Below are positions 16,652 through 24,294 of a stretch of DNA of 64,000 nucleotides, one piece after another (position 1 is the first letter of the stretch; each line of letters starts with the position of its first letter). Under the pieces are notes generated by a model. The model saw only the letters and a program-made list of their open reading frames with translations. It was not told where the DNA came from and did not search any database. Location of the stretch: NCBI GenBank assembly GCA_963705355.1, contig OY970070.1, positions 496,001-560,000 on the forward strand, written 5' to 3'. The translations under genes and the position numbers were made by a program. The DNA comes from COMBO-56-21 sp963705355. Its GTDB lineage: Archaea; Thermoplasmatota; Thermoplasmata; UBA10834.

Positions 16652-16674
16652 TGCGCACTGAAGGCGCTGGAGAA
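16652..16674 (+). other. tRNA-Arg intron 1 (canonical position 37/38), 23 nt
   Basis: The precursor folds as a strict bulge-helix-bulge: outer helix GAGGC/GCCTC, 3-nt bulge AAA, 4-bp helix CTCC/GGAG, 3-nt bulge GGT, and an intron stem GCGC/GCGC. Cutting within the bulges joins G37 to A38. Confidence 0.88.
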
Positions 16675-16695
16675 AGCCTCAAACTCGGGTTCGAA

Positions 16696-16725
16696 TGGGA
16701 CGGCTGACGGGCCATTCCCCGAAAC
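16696..16725 (+). other. tRNA-Arg intron 2 (non-canonical position 59/60, T loop), 30 nt
   Basis: Outer helix TCGGG/CCCGA, 3-nt bulge ACT, central 4-bp helix TTCG/CGAA, 3-nt bulge AAT and inner helix GGGA/TCCC make a textbook bulge-helix-bulge. Removal restores a seven-base T loop TTCGAAT and the acceptor stem. The exact cut could shift by a base because the flanking T is repeated. Confidence 0.85.
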
Positions 16726-16757
16726 TCCCGACAGGCCCGCTCCACTTCTCCATCATC

Positions 16758-16767
16758 CTATTATATC
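16758..16767 (+). promoter_or_regulatory. TATA box for the phosphomevalonate dehydratase genes
   Basis: CTATTATATC is centred about 26 bases upstream of the ATG at 16789, which predicts a leaderless transcript. Confidence 0.55.
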
Positions 16768-16788
16768 GGGCCAGTAATCTCACAGCCA

Positions 16789-17958
16789 ATGCACCTCACA
16801 AGGCAGGAGGAGAGGATACTTGCTGGCGAGGAGGGCCACGGCCGGCAGAAGGCGATGGAGCTCCTGGTCGCCCTCGGCGACATCTACGGGGCGAAAAGGC
16901 TCATCCCCATCTCTTCAGCTCAGGTCTCAGGCGCGTCGTTCAAAACGATTGGGGACGCGGGCATCCTGTTCCTCGAGGATTTCTCCTTGAAGGCGAAGGC
17001 GACCGTGCGTGCCTCCTTGAACCCGCTCGGTCTCGATGAGAAGCGGTGGAAGGCCATGGGCGTAGATGAGGCGTTCCACGCCAAGCAGGCCCGGATTATA
17101 TCGGCCTATCAGGCTCTTGGCATCGAACCGCTCTACTCGTGCACCCCATATCTTGCGGGCAATCGTCCGAGGAAGGGTCAGCACATCGCCTGGGCAGAGT
17201 CGTCTGCGACTGTTTTCGCGAACTCGTATTTGGGGGCGATGACCAACCGCGAAGGCGGTCCGTCTGCACTTGCAGCCGCGATCATAGGGAAGACTGCGGA
17301 ATACGGCCTTCATCTGCATGAGAACAGAAAGCCTCGCGTCCGGATTGAGTTCGAGGAGATTCCTGAAGGGCTGGTGCCTCTCGCCGGGTATGTCGTCGGC
17401 AAGATAGCCGGCAAGAGGATCCCTCACGTCAGTGGACTGTCGCTCTCGGCTGACGAGCACAAAGCCTTCGGGGCAGCGATGGCGGCGACCGGAGCAGTTT
17501 CAATGTATACGCACTCTCTTGGCAGAGGCAGGTCCGGGATCGATTTCTCGTCTATCGAGGAATGCATATCGCTCCCGAAATCGGAGCTATTCGCATGCGC
17601 AGAGAGCTTCAAGGGCGACGATGATTGGGACCTCGTCGCCATCGGTTGTCCTCACTGCTCAGCCGCTGAGATGAGACGGATGGCTGGCTTCCTCAAGAAC
17701 AGGGAGCCCCGCAAGGATTCCGATGTCTGGTTCTGCACTTCTCGTGCCGTGTACTCTCGCTGTCCAAATGAGGTGTCTGTGCTGAAGAGATTTGGCAAGG
17801 TCCTTTGCGACACCTGCATGGTCGTCGCACCCATCGAGAGGATTTATAGGAGGACGGCATCCGACTCCGGAAAGGCAATGGTGTACCTTCCGACCCTCGG
17901 CAAGCAGCGCGCATCCTTCAGGACCAACAGTACGCTTCTGGAGGCGATATCGCGATAG
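16789..17958 (+). CDS. Phosphomevalonate dehydratase large subunit (AcnX/DUF521), 389 aa
   Basis: In archaea the AcnX large and small subunits form an iron-sulfur enzyme that dehydrates mevalonate 5-phosphate to trans-anhydromevalonate phosphate in the archaeal mevalonate pathway. Signature blocks are the SCTPYLAGNRPRKG segment, HIAWAESSATVFANS, GAMTNREGGPSALAAAIIG, and the C-terminal AIGCPHCSAAEM and LCDTCMVVAP, whose cysteines are candidates for the Fe-S cluster. The length is typical of the family. The start is supported by the leaderless TATA spacing. The small-subunit gene follows with a 4-base overlap. Confidence 0.92.
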   Translation: MHLTRQEERILAGEEGHGRQKAMELLVALGDIYGAKRLIPISSAQVSGASFKTIGDAGILFLEDFSLKAKATVRASLNPLGLDEKRWKAMGVDEAFHAKQARIISAYQALGIEPLYSCTPYLAGNRPRKGQHIAWAESSATVFANSYLGAMTNREGGPSALAAAIIGKTAEYGLHLHENRKPRVRIEFEEIPEGLVPLAGYVVGKIAGKRIPHVSGLSLSADEHKAFGAAMAATGAVSMYTHSLGRGRSGIDFSSIEECISLPKSELFACAESFKGDDDWDLVAIGCPHCSAAEMRRMAGFLKNREPRKDSDVWFCTSRAVYSRCPNEVSVLKRFGKVLCDTCMVVAPIERIYRRTASDSGKAMVYLPTLGKQRASFRTNSTLLEAISR

Positions 17959-18731
17959 TCAAGGCGAGGAAGATCAGAGGAGGGAAGGCATCGGGCAAGG
18001 CCGTGGTGTGTTCCTCCCCAGTATCATTTCTAGGCGGCGTTGACCCCTCCTCGTCCAAGATCCTGGATCCGGAGTGCGAATCGAAAGGACTCACCATCTC
18101 GAACAAGGTGTTCTGCTTTCCGTATGGAAAAGGCAGCACCGTCGGGTCATACGCGATGTACCAGCTCAAGCTCAACCGAATGGCCCCCTGTGCGATAGTC
18201 AACGACTCTGCGGAGCCTATAGTCGCAACGGGAGCGATCATATCGGAGATCCCCATGGTCGACAGCGTCGATGTGACGCTTCTCAGGACAGGCGATGGCC
18301 TGGCCGTCGACGCTGACCAGGGGTCGCTCGAGATTGCGGACGTCACGGAGAAGCATGTGGTGACGAGCATCCTCAGGAACGAAGGCAGGATACTGCTTCT
18401 GCGCAGGAGCGACAGTGTCGGATCATACAGGAGCCAATGGGCTGGCGTGTCGGGTTACATCGAACACGGCGAGGACGCCAAGGCGGCGGCTGTTCGGGAG
18501 CTCATGGAGGAGATCGGTCACGACGATGTCAGGCTGTCGAAGCGAATCGAACCTGAGCGGTTTAGGGACGGCGATACTGTCTGGTGCGTCCACCCGTTCC
18601 TATTCGATGTCAAGACCAGGAACATCAGCATCGATTGGGAGCACCAGTCCTTCGAATGGGTGGCGCCGGAGGACATCGCGAAGTATCCGACGGTCCCGGG
18701 CCTTCAGAAGATCGTGTGCAGGCTGATATGA
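17955..18731 (+). CDS. Phosphomevalonate dehydratase small subunit (DUF126) fused to a Nudix hydrolase domain, ~258 aa
   Basis: Residues ~1-135 are the AcnX small subunit: FLGGVDPSS, FPYGKGSTVGSYAMYQL, NDSAEPIVATGAIISEIPMVD, the last two being core family motifs. Residues ~138-258 form a Nudix domain with a complete Nudix box G(x5)E(x7)RELMEEIG at about 167-189, preceded by ILLLRRSD. The only in-frame ATG/GTG/TTG codons are the GTGs at 18003 and 18006, which would remove the first strand of DUF126. A better N-terminus, (M)VKARKIRGGKASG, begins at ATA (17955), overlapping the large-subunit stop as ATAG and preceded by GGAGGCG eight bases away. I infer a non-AUG start. The Nudix substrate is unknown. 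Confidence 0.85.
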   Translation: MVKARKIRGGKASGKAVVCSSPVSFLGGVDPSSSKILDPECESKGLTISNKVFCFPYGKGSTVGSYAMYQLKLNRMAPCAIVNDSAEPIVATGAIISEIPMVDSVDVTLLRTGDGLAVDADQGSLEIADVTEKHVVTSILRNEGRILLLRRSDSVGSYRSQWAGVSGYIEHGEDAKAAAVRELMEEIGHDDVRLSKRIEPERFRDGDTVWCVHPFLFDVKTRNISIDWEHQSFEWVAPEDIAKYPTVPGLQKIVCRLI

Positions 18732-18747
18732 CCGCGGAATCCGTGGT

Positions 18748-21700
18748 TCACCCGGTTATCGTATAGTCGACTTCCCGCTCCAACAGGTTCAGCTGGTGGC
18801 TCTCCAGCGTGGACCGGTTGACCGCCATCAGAAGGATCGACTGGTTGATGGCGACCTGGTCCCTCAAGGACTGGATCAGCCTCAGCACCGTGATGAAGTT
18901 GTTGTTCGTGATCAGGTATTCGAGCCCGTCCAGAAGCACTATGCCTCCGCCCGCCTGGGACAGGAATTGCTCGAGCGACAGGCTCAGCTTCTCGAGGTCC
19001 TTCGGCCTGATGGTGTTCTCCCTGCCGACATTCGAGAGCCATATCAAAGGCGTCTCCTTTAGGTCGAACTTGCTCCTGATCTTGGCCGGGTAGTTCCTCG
19101 TGATGCAGTAACCCTTCATGCCCTTGCTGAGGGCGTTCATGAAAAGGGAGTAGGAGGCCTCCGGCTTGTCCTCCTCCACGAGATATGAGAACGATCTCTC
19201 CAGCTCCGTGACTGTCGGCGCGGGCTTGACCTCCGCGCGCACAGGTCTCGCGCCGAGAGTGAGCTCGCTCATGAAGTGTTCTATCAGCATGGTGGCCGTC
19301 GGCTCTGAGACCCCCTTTATCCTTACGAGGTCGCCGACTGCCGCGCTCTTGATCGACTGGGCAGAGGTGTATCCCGCTTCGTAGACCGCGCCCGCGACCG
19401 TTTCGTCCAATCCCTGGACCTTCCGGAGCGTCTCGAGGAACGTCTCCAGTGGCAGCGGGGCAGGTGCTGGTGCGGCCGTTGTAGCCGTGGTCTGCTCCGC
19501 AGGTGCGACTTGCGCTGGGGCAGGTGCCGGTGCTGGCTCCGCTGGCTTAGGCTCGTCCTTGTGCAGGCTGTCGTAGATGTGTTTCGCGTCGAGCTTCGTT
19601 ATGCCCTCGATAAGGGAGAAGTCCTCCGCGCTGGCATCCTTCATTTGATCGAGCGTGCTGTACCCGGCGTCGACCAGCTTCATGGCCTTGTCGGAGGTGA
19701 TGCCCTGAATGCCCGTGAGGACATCCACGCTCTGTCTCAACTTGAGCGATGTGACCCCGATCACCAGGGCCTCGGATTCGATGTTCCACTCTACTATGTA
19801 ATCGCCCCTCGGGGAGTCGGCTATCTCGAAGTGCCTCGCCCTAGTTTCCCGGGCGATCTTGTCCTTCCAGCTCTCCAGAAACCCCTCGACCCGCCTGCTG
19901 CACTCTATCTCGACCCTGATGAACTCCTCGACATTCAGGCCCATGTCCTTTCGCATCTGCTGGACGCGTCTGATGATCTCCCTCGAGAAGCCCTCCGACT
20001 CGAGGGCGGGCGTCTGCTCGAGATCGATGTAGATGATTCCCTTCGAGAACTCGGAGCTCGCGACGTCCGGGGGAAGCGTGGATGAGAAGGACACCATGTT
20101 CGGCAGGATCTTCACGAGCTGTCCCTCGATGCCCAAGGAATACTCTCCCTTGTCGATGCCCGCCTTTATCGTCTTGGCCGGCCGGTTCTTCAGCAGGACG
20201 GCGATCTTGCTCGACCACTGCCTGTAGACCTTTCCGATCGCGTTCGGGTTGGGCACGACGCTCAGGATCATCTCGTCCCACTCCTCTTCGACCGGGATCA
20301 GCTGGAGGTCCTTGATGTTGTTCTGTGAGAGCAGGGAGTCCTTGAGTCCGATAAGCGATTCGACTATCTCGTCCGACTCCGCCTTGACCACTATCCTCTT
20401 CACAGGCCATCTGAGGTTGATGTTAGCCTCCTGCCTTATGCGAGCTATGATCTCAGAGATCTCCCGCACGAGGTTCATGCCCTCCTCCAACTTCGTGTCA
20501 ATCCAGCCCGGGTCGAAGGTCGGCCATGACACCATGTGCACGCTTTCTGGCTTTCCGTTCAGGTTGGCGTGGATCGCCTCGGACACGTGGGGCGTCATGG
20601 GCGCCATGAGCGTTATGGCGGTCGAGAGCGCCGTGTGGAGCACCTTGAAGGCCGCGAGCTTGTCCTTGTCCTCGCCCTCCTTCCAGAGCCTGTCCCTGAC
20701 CAGCTTCACATACCAGCGGGAAAGGTCCGTGACGACGAACTCCTCGATCGCCCTGGCGGCCCTGTGGAGCTCGTACTTCTCCATGGCATCGGACGTCTCT
20801 CTCTTGAGGGTCTCGACCCTCGAGAGCATCCACCTGTCCTCTGCCCTCAGGTCCTCCTTGATTCCTTCGAGCTTGGTGCTCGTGTAATCGAACTTGTCGA
20901 TCGACATGTACAGTGTGGCGAACTTGTAGACGTTCCACAGGATGTTCAGGGTTCTGTTGGCCGCCTTGGCGCCCTCCATCTGGAACGACAGGTCGTCCCA
21001 AGGGGCGTTGGCCTTCAGGAGATAGAACCTGAGCGAGTCCGCGCCAAGGGAGCCGATCACCCCGACGGGGTCGATGGCGGAGCCCTCGCTCTTCGACATC
21101 GCCTGTCCCTCGGGCGTCATTGCCCAGCCGTGCATGAGGACGGAGTTGTACGGCGACCGACCGAACGCGACCACTCCGGTCACGAGCTGCGAGTAGAACC
21201 ATCCCCTTGTCTGGTCGTGCGCCTCTGTAATCCACTCGCTCGGCCACCACTTGTCAAACTCGCCCTTCGAAGCGGGGTATCCGAGTGATGCCCAGGAGCA
21301 CACGCCAGCATCGAACCATACGTCGAGCACGTCGGGCACTCGCGTCATCGTCTTCTTGCACTTGTCGCACTCGAATGTTAGCTTGTCGACCCAGGGCCTG
21401 TGCACGTCCATGCCTTCGACGTAGCCCTTGGAGGTCTTCAGCTCGTCAAGGGACGACACCAATCTGAGGTTGCCGCACTCGCACTTCCATATTGGCAATG
21501 GAGTGCCCCAGTACCTTTGCCTGCTGATGCACCAGTCGCGGGCGTTCTGGATCCAGTCCTTTTCCCTGCTGGACCCGGCCCATTCAGGGAACCACTTGAC
21601 CTTGTCGTTGGCCTGGTTCAGGCTGTCCTTGATTTCAGTGACTTTGAGGAACCACTGGTCGGTGATCCTGTAGATGATCGGCTTCTTGCATCTCCAGCAG

Positions 21701-22896
21701 TGCCCGTACCTGTGCGCGATAGTGGCCTCGTGGAATATTGCACCATGTTCTACGAGGTCTTTCATTATGAACGAGTTCGCCTCCCTCACGTTCCTGCCAG
21801 CGTAGCGCTCTCCCGCCTCGGCCGTGAAGTTGCCGGCCTCGTCGACTGGCGAGAAGGCCTCCAGCTCGTGCTTCTTGCCGATATCATAGTCCTCGGGTCC
21901 GTGGCCAGGGGCGATGTGTACTATGCCCGTGCTCTCGGTGGTCACGGTGTCCGAGGCGATTATCGAGTGAACGTGCTTTCCAGAGATCTTCTGCTGGTAC
22001 GGCACCAGATCCGCCAGTGGATGCCCGTAGTGCATGCCCACTAGCTCCGCCCCCTTCGCGGTCTCGAGGATATTGACCTCCTCTATCCCTGCGATCTTCT
22101 TCAGCTCCTCGACCTTCTCCTCGAGCAGGATGAGGGTTTCCTCTTTCATGCCCCGCTTCACGCTCACGACGGCATATGTGTAATCGGGGTGAACGGCTGC
22201 GGCGAGGTTCCCAGGTATGGTCCACGGGGTGGTGGTCCAGACGAGGAAGTACGTGTCCTGCTCTCCCCCGACCGGGAACTTGACGTAGATGGATGGGTCG
22301 GTCTCGTCCCAGTACTCTATCTCCGCCTCGGCGAGTGCGGTCTCGCACCTGGGGCACCAAGGAAGCACTCTGTGGTCCATCGTCAGCAGGTTCTTGTCGT
22401 AGGCCTGCTTGAGCGTCCACCAGACGGAGGCGATGTATGAGGGGTCGACCGTGAGGTACGGCTTGCCCCAGTCCATCCAGACTCCGAGCGACTTGAACTC
22501 GTCCGTCATCTTCGATTTGAATCTCATCGCGTACTCTCTGCACGTGCTTACGAACTTGTCAATGCCCTGAGCCTCGATCTCCTTCTTGCTCTTGATGCCC
22601 AGTGCCTGCTCGACCTTGACCTCTATCGGCAGGCCGTGCATGTCGTATCCTGGCTGGTCCCTGACGTGGAGCCCCTGCATCCTCCTGTATCGTATGACCG
22701 TGTCCTTCAGGATCTTGTTCCAAGCTGTGCCAATGTGGATCGAGCCTGTTGTGTAGGGAGGGCCGTCTAGGAAATAGTAGGCCTTGCCCGACTCGCCGGC
22801 CTTCTTGACCTTCTCGTAGACCTGAGTTCTCTCCCAAAGCGCCCGAACGTCTTTCTCCAGCTGGACGGGGGAGTAATTCTCGTCTACTTGGCGCAT
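18748..22896 (-). CDS. ileS: Isoleucyl-tRNA synthetase with C-terminal HhH-HhH-DUF835 extension, 1382 aa
   Basis: Residues 1 to ~1055 are a complete class I IleRS: HIGT (HIGH motif) near residue 56, the editing domain (TTTPWTIPGN-type motif), DQTRGWFYSQL, AMSKSEG (KMSKS loop), then the anticodon-binding domain. Normal archaeal IleRS stops near residue 1050. Here the frame continues without a stop through two helix-hairpin-helix units (about 1061-1111 and 1152-1208) joined by a Pro/Ala-rich linker, then a DUF835 domain (about 1237-1378) with PLIWLSNVG, VLLDGLEYLITNNNF and a closing LLEREVD. The fusion appears clean, with no frameshift. A DUF835 domain of the same type begins the coiled-coil protein ending at 43945. 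The TATA-like element at 22930 predicts a very short leader. Confidence 0.95.
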   Translation of the reverse strand: MRQVDENYSPVQLEKDVRALWERTQVYEKVKKAGESGKAYYFLDGPPYTTGSIHIGTAWNKILKDTVIRYRRMQGLHVRDQPGYDMHGLPIEVKVEQALGIKSKKEIEAQGIDKFVSTCREYAMRFKSKMTDEFKSLGVWMDWGKPYLTVDPSYIASVWWTLKQAYDKNLLTMDHRVLPWCPRCETALAEAEIEYWDETDPSIYVKFPVGGEQDTYFLVWTTTPWTIPGNLAAAVHPDYTYAVVSVKRGMKEETLILLEEKVEELKKIAGIEEVNILETAKGAELVGMHYGHPLADLVPYQQKISGKHVHSIIASDTVTTESTGIVHIAPGHGPEDYDIGKKHELEAFSPVDEAGNFTAEAGERYAGRNVREANSFIMKDLVEHGAIFHEATIAHRYGHCWRCKKPIIYRITDQWFLKVTEIKDSLNQANDKVKWFPEWAGSSREKDWIQNARDWCISRQRYWGTPLPIWKCECGNLRLVSSLDELKTSKGYVEGMDVHRPWVDKLTFECDKCKKTMTRVPDVLDVWFDAGVCSWASLGYPASKGEFDKWWPSEWITEAHDQTRGWFYSQLVTGVVAFGRSPYNSVLMHGWAMTPEGQAMSKSEGSAIDPVGVIGSLGADSLRFYLLKANAPWDDLSFQMEGAKAANRTLNILWNVYKFATLYMSIDKFDYTSTKLEGIKEDLRAEDRWMLSRVETLKRETSDAMEKYELHRAARAIEEFVVTDLSRWYVKLVRDRLWKEGEDKDKLAAFKVLHTALSTAITLMAPMTPHVSEAIHANLNGKPESVHMVSWPTFDPGWIDTKLEEGMNLVREISEIIARIRQEANINLRWPVKRIVVKAESDEIVESLIGLKDSLLSQNNIKDLQLIPVEEEWDEMILSVVPNPNAIGKVYRQWSSKIAVLLKNRPAKTIKAGIDKGEYSLGIEGQLVKILPNMVSFSSTLPPDVASSEFSKGIIYIDLEQTPALESEGFSREIIRRVQQMRKDMGLNVEEFIRVEIECSRRVEGFLESWKDKIARETRARHFEIADSPRGDYIVEWNIESEALVIGVTSLKLRQSVDVLTGIQGITSDKAMKLVDAGYSTLDQMKDASAEDFSLIEGITKLDAKHIYDSLHKDEPKPAEPAPAPAPAQVAPAEQTTATTAAPAPAPLPLETFLETLRKVQGLDETVAGAVYEAGYTSAQSIKSAAVGDLVRIKGVSEPTATMLIEHFMSELTLGARPVRAEVKPAPTVTELERSFSYLVEEDKPEASYSLFMNALSKGMKGYCITRNYPAKIRSKFDLKETPLIWLSNVGRENTIRPKDLEKLSLSLEQFLSQAGGGIVLLDGLEYLITNNNFITVLRLIQSLRDQVAINQSILLMAVNRSTLESHQLNLLEREVDYTITG

Positions 22897-22929
22897 AATC
22901 TATCTTCCGTAAGCCATATTGATGGCGGG

Positions 22930-22939
22930 TATTTTAAAG
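22930..22939 (-). promoter_or_regulatory. TATA-like box for ileS
   Basis: On the minus strand the sequence reads CTTTAAAATA. It lies 34-43 bases before the ileS start at 22896. Confidence 0.45.
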
Positions 22940-23008
22940 ATACCGAGCAGGGAATCATGTGGAGTTGCCCCACTGGGAATCTGGCTCGACTGCTCCAGGC
23001 GCTTGACA

Positions 23009-24028
23009 TCATCCCCAGGAATCTAGACTCTTCTGAGCCCGGACATTCTCCTTCGCGGCGATTCTGAGGAGCACGACATCGACCCGGTCGACCGAGAACC
23101 CGTGCTTGTCGCAGAGTATCCTCCTGACCGCTTCCTGATCGACCTTGCCCCAGTTCAGAGCATAGTCATCCGTTACCTCGGGCTCGAGGAAGATCCTTCT
23201 GACATCCTCGAACTCCTCGGGGACGAGGAGCTTGCCTTCAGCCCTGATCGCTTCGATGTTCCCGTGCTTCTTGATGAGGGCAAGGGACTTCTTTGGGCCG
23301 ATGCCTCTGACGCCATCGTTGAAGTCCGTGCCCATGAGGATGCCCATGTCGACCAGCTGCTCCCTCGTCACATGAAGGCCGGAGAGCACATCCGAGAGTG
23401 TGATGATCTCGGGCGAAACGTCCGCGGTCTTGCCCGACGGGAGCCTTCGCTTCCCTGCCAGCGTGAGGTTCCTGACAAGGTTTGGAGTCCCGAATAGGAT
23501 GGCATCGAAGTCCTGCGATGCCCCTGCCCAGATGTTGCCTTTCATGACCATGTGACCCATCTGGGCCTCGCCCTCGCTAGGCGCCCTTATCCAGGGGATG
23601 CCAAGCGCATCCAACAGTTCGAGCGACTCCTCGATCATGTCGGAGTCGAGCTTCGAGGTCCTGGTCGCCTTCGAGAGCGCCCTCTTCAGGTCGCCCTCCA
23701 CGAGGGCCTTTTTCCATTCCTTTTCCGCTTCGTCCTTCGCAGCCTTCCGAGCCTCGATGGTCTTCCGCTTGAGCTCAGGCGGCTTTCCGTCGAACACGTA
23801 CGCCGGTCTGATCCCTAACTCCAGCAAGGCCGCGCTCCGGTAGAACAGGCCAGACAGGTGCGAAGTAACGCGCCCCTCGCGATCCATTAAAGGGGTGCCG
23901 TCCGGCTGACGTATCATCGAGAGGAACTGGTATATCGTGTTGAACGCATCGATCGCGACTGATCTTCCCGACAAATCCTCCAGCGCGATCTGCTTCGCGT
24001 CCACGAGACTTGAGATGTCCACTCCCAT
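23009..24028 (-). CDS. fen: Flap endonuclease 1, 339 aa
   Basis: FEN1 removes 5' flaps during Okazaki-fragment maturation and repair. The N-terminal nuclease block begins MGVDISSLVD and includes AIDAFNTIYQFL and YVFDGKPPELK. The internal block has the metal-binding PSEGEAQMGHM and GASQDFDAILFG, and the helix-two-turn-helix region is DFNDGVRGIGPKKSLALIKKHG. The C-terminus QKSLDSWG resembles a PCNA-binding box (Q-x-x-L-x-x-W) but lacks the usual final aromatic residue. It is downstream of rpe and a small membrane protein gene in a tightly spaced group. Confidence 0.94.
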   Translation of the reverse strand: MGVDISSLVDAKQIALEDLSGRSVAIDAFNTIYQFLSMIRQPDGTPLMDREGRVTSHLSGLFYRSAALLELGIRPAYVFDGKPPELKRKTIEARKAAKDEAEKEWKKALVEGDLKRALSKATRTSKLDSDMIEESLELLDALGIPWIRAPSEGEAQMGHMVMKGNIWAGASQDFDAILFGTPNLVRNLTLAGKRRLPSGKTADVSPEIITLSDVLSGLHVTREQLVDMGILMGTDFNDGVRGIGPKKSLALIKKHGNIEAIRAEGKLLVPEEFEDVRRIFLEPEVTDDYALNWGKVDQEAVRRILCDKHGFSVDRVDVVLLRIAAKENVRAQKSLDSWG

Positions 24029-24071
24029 TTGCCCTCGAACCTCCAGCGTGCGAGGTATCAGATCAGACGAT

Positions 24072-24260
24072 TCAACCCGAGGAGCCGTTGTCCGAAGCTA
24101 TCGGAAGGAACAGGACCACGATCGCCACCCCCAGCCAGGCGACCAGAACCATGAGCTGGAACACGCTGGCATTGAAGATGACCCCGAGCACCAGCAGTAG
24201 CATGGGCAGCACGAATGTCAAGTACAGCAGGATCGGGTGCTCGGACAGCTTCTCGGCCAT
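24072..24260 (-). CDS. Small two-helix membrane protein, 62 aa
   Basis: Two hydrophobic stretches (ILLYLTFVLPMLLLVLGVIF and VFQLMVLVAWLGVAIVVLFL) are separated by a short polar turn, with short polar ends. This is a two-helix hairpin membrane protein. It has no enzymatic motif and I do not recognise the family. It lies 34 bases after rpe and 43 bases before fen on the same strand, suggesting cotranscription. Confidence 0.6.
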   Translation of the reverse strand: MAEKLSEHPILLYLTFVLPMLLLVLGVIFNASVFQLMVLVAWLGVAIVVLFLPIASDNGSSG

Positions 24261-24294
24261 TCCTATCGGACCCCCATGAGAATGCTCAACGATA

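Larger units (their letters stand above)
16613..16739 (+). tRNA. tRNA-Arg(CCG) interrupted by two bulge-helix-bulge introns
   Basis: Acceptor 5' strand GGGCCTG (16613-16619) pairs with CAGGCCC (16732-16738), followed by discriminator G. The D arm has A14, G15, GG and A20, the arginine identity base. Anticodon stem GAGGC (16641-16645) pairs with GCCTC (16676-16680); after removal of intron 1 the loop is CUCCGGA, anticodon CCG. The T stem TCGGG (16685-16689) pairs with CCCGA (16727-16731) only if a second intron inside the T loop is removed, giving loop UUCGAAU. The mature tRNA is 74 nt without encoded CCA. Without the second intron the 3' acceptor strand cannot be found, which supports the model. 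Both introns form bulge-helix-bulge structures with 4-bp central helices. Confidence 0.9.

Noticed and set aside
16613..16712. tRNA pseudogene ending at the first CGGGCCA
   Set aside because: At first the 3' acceptor strand seemed degenerate. Continuing to 16739 and removing a second bulge-helix-bulge intron restores perfect acceptor and T stems.
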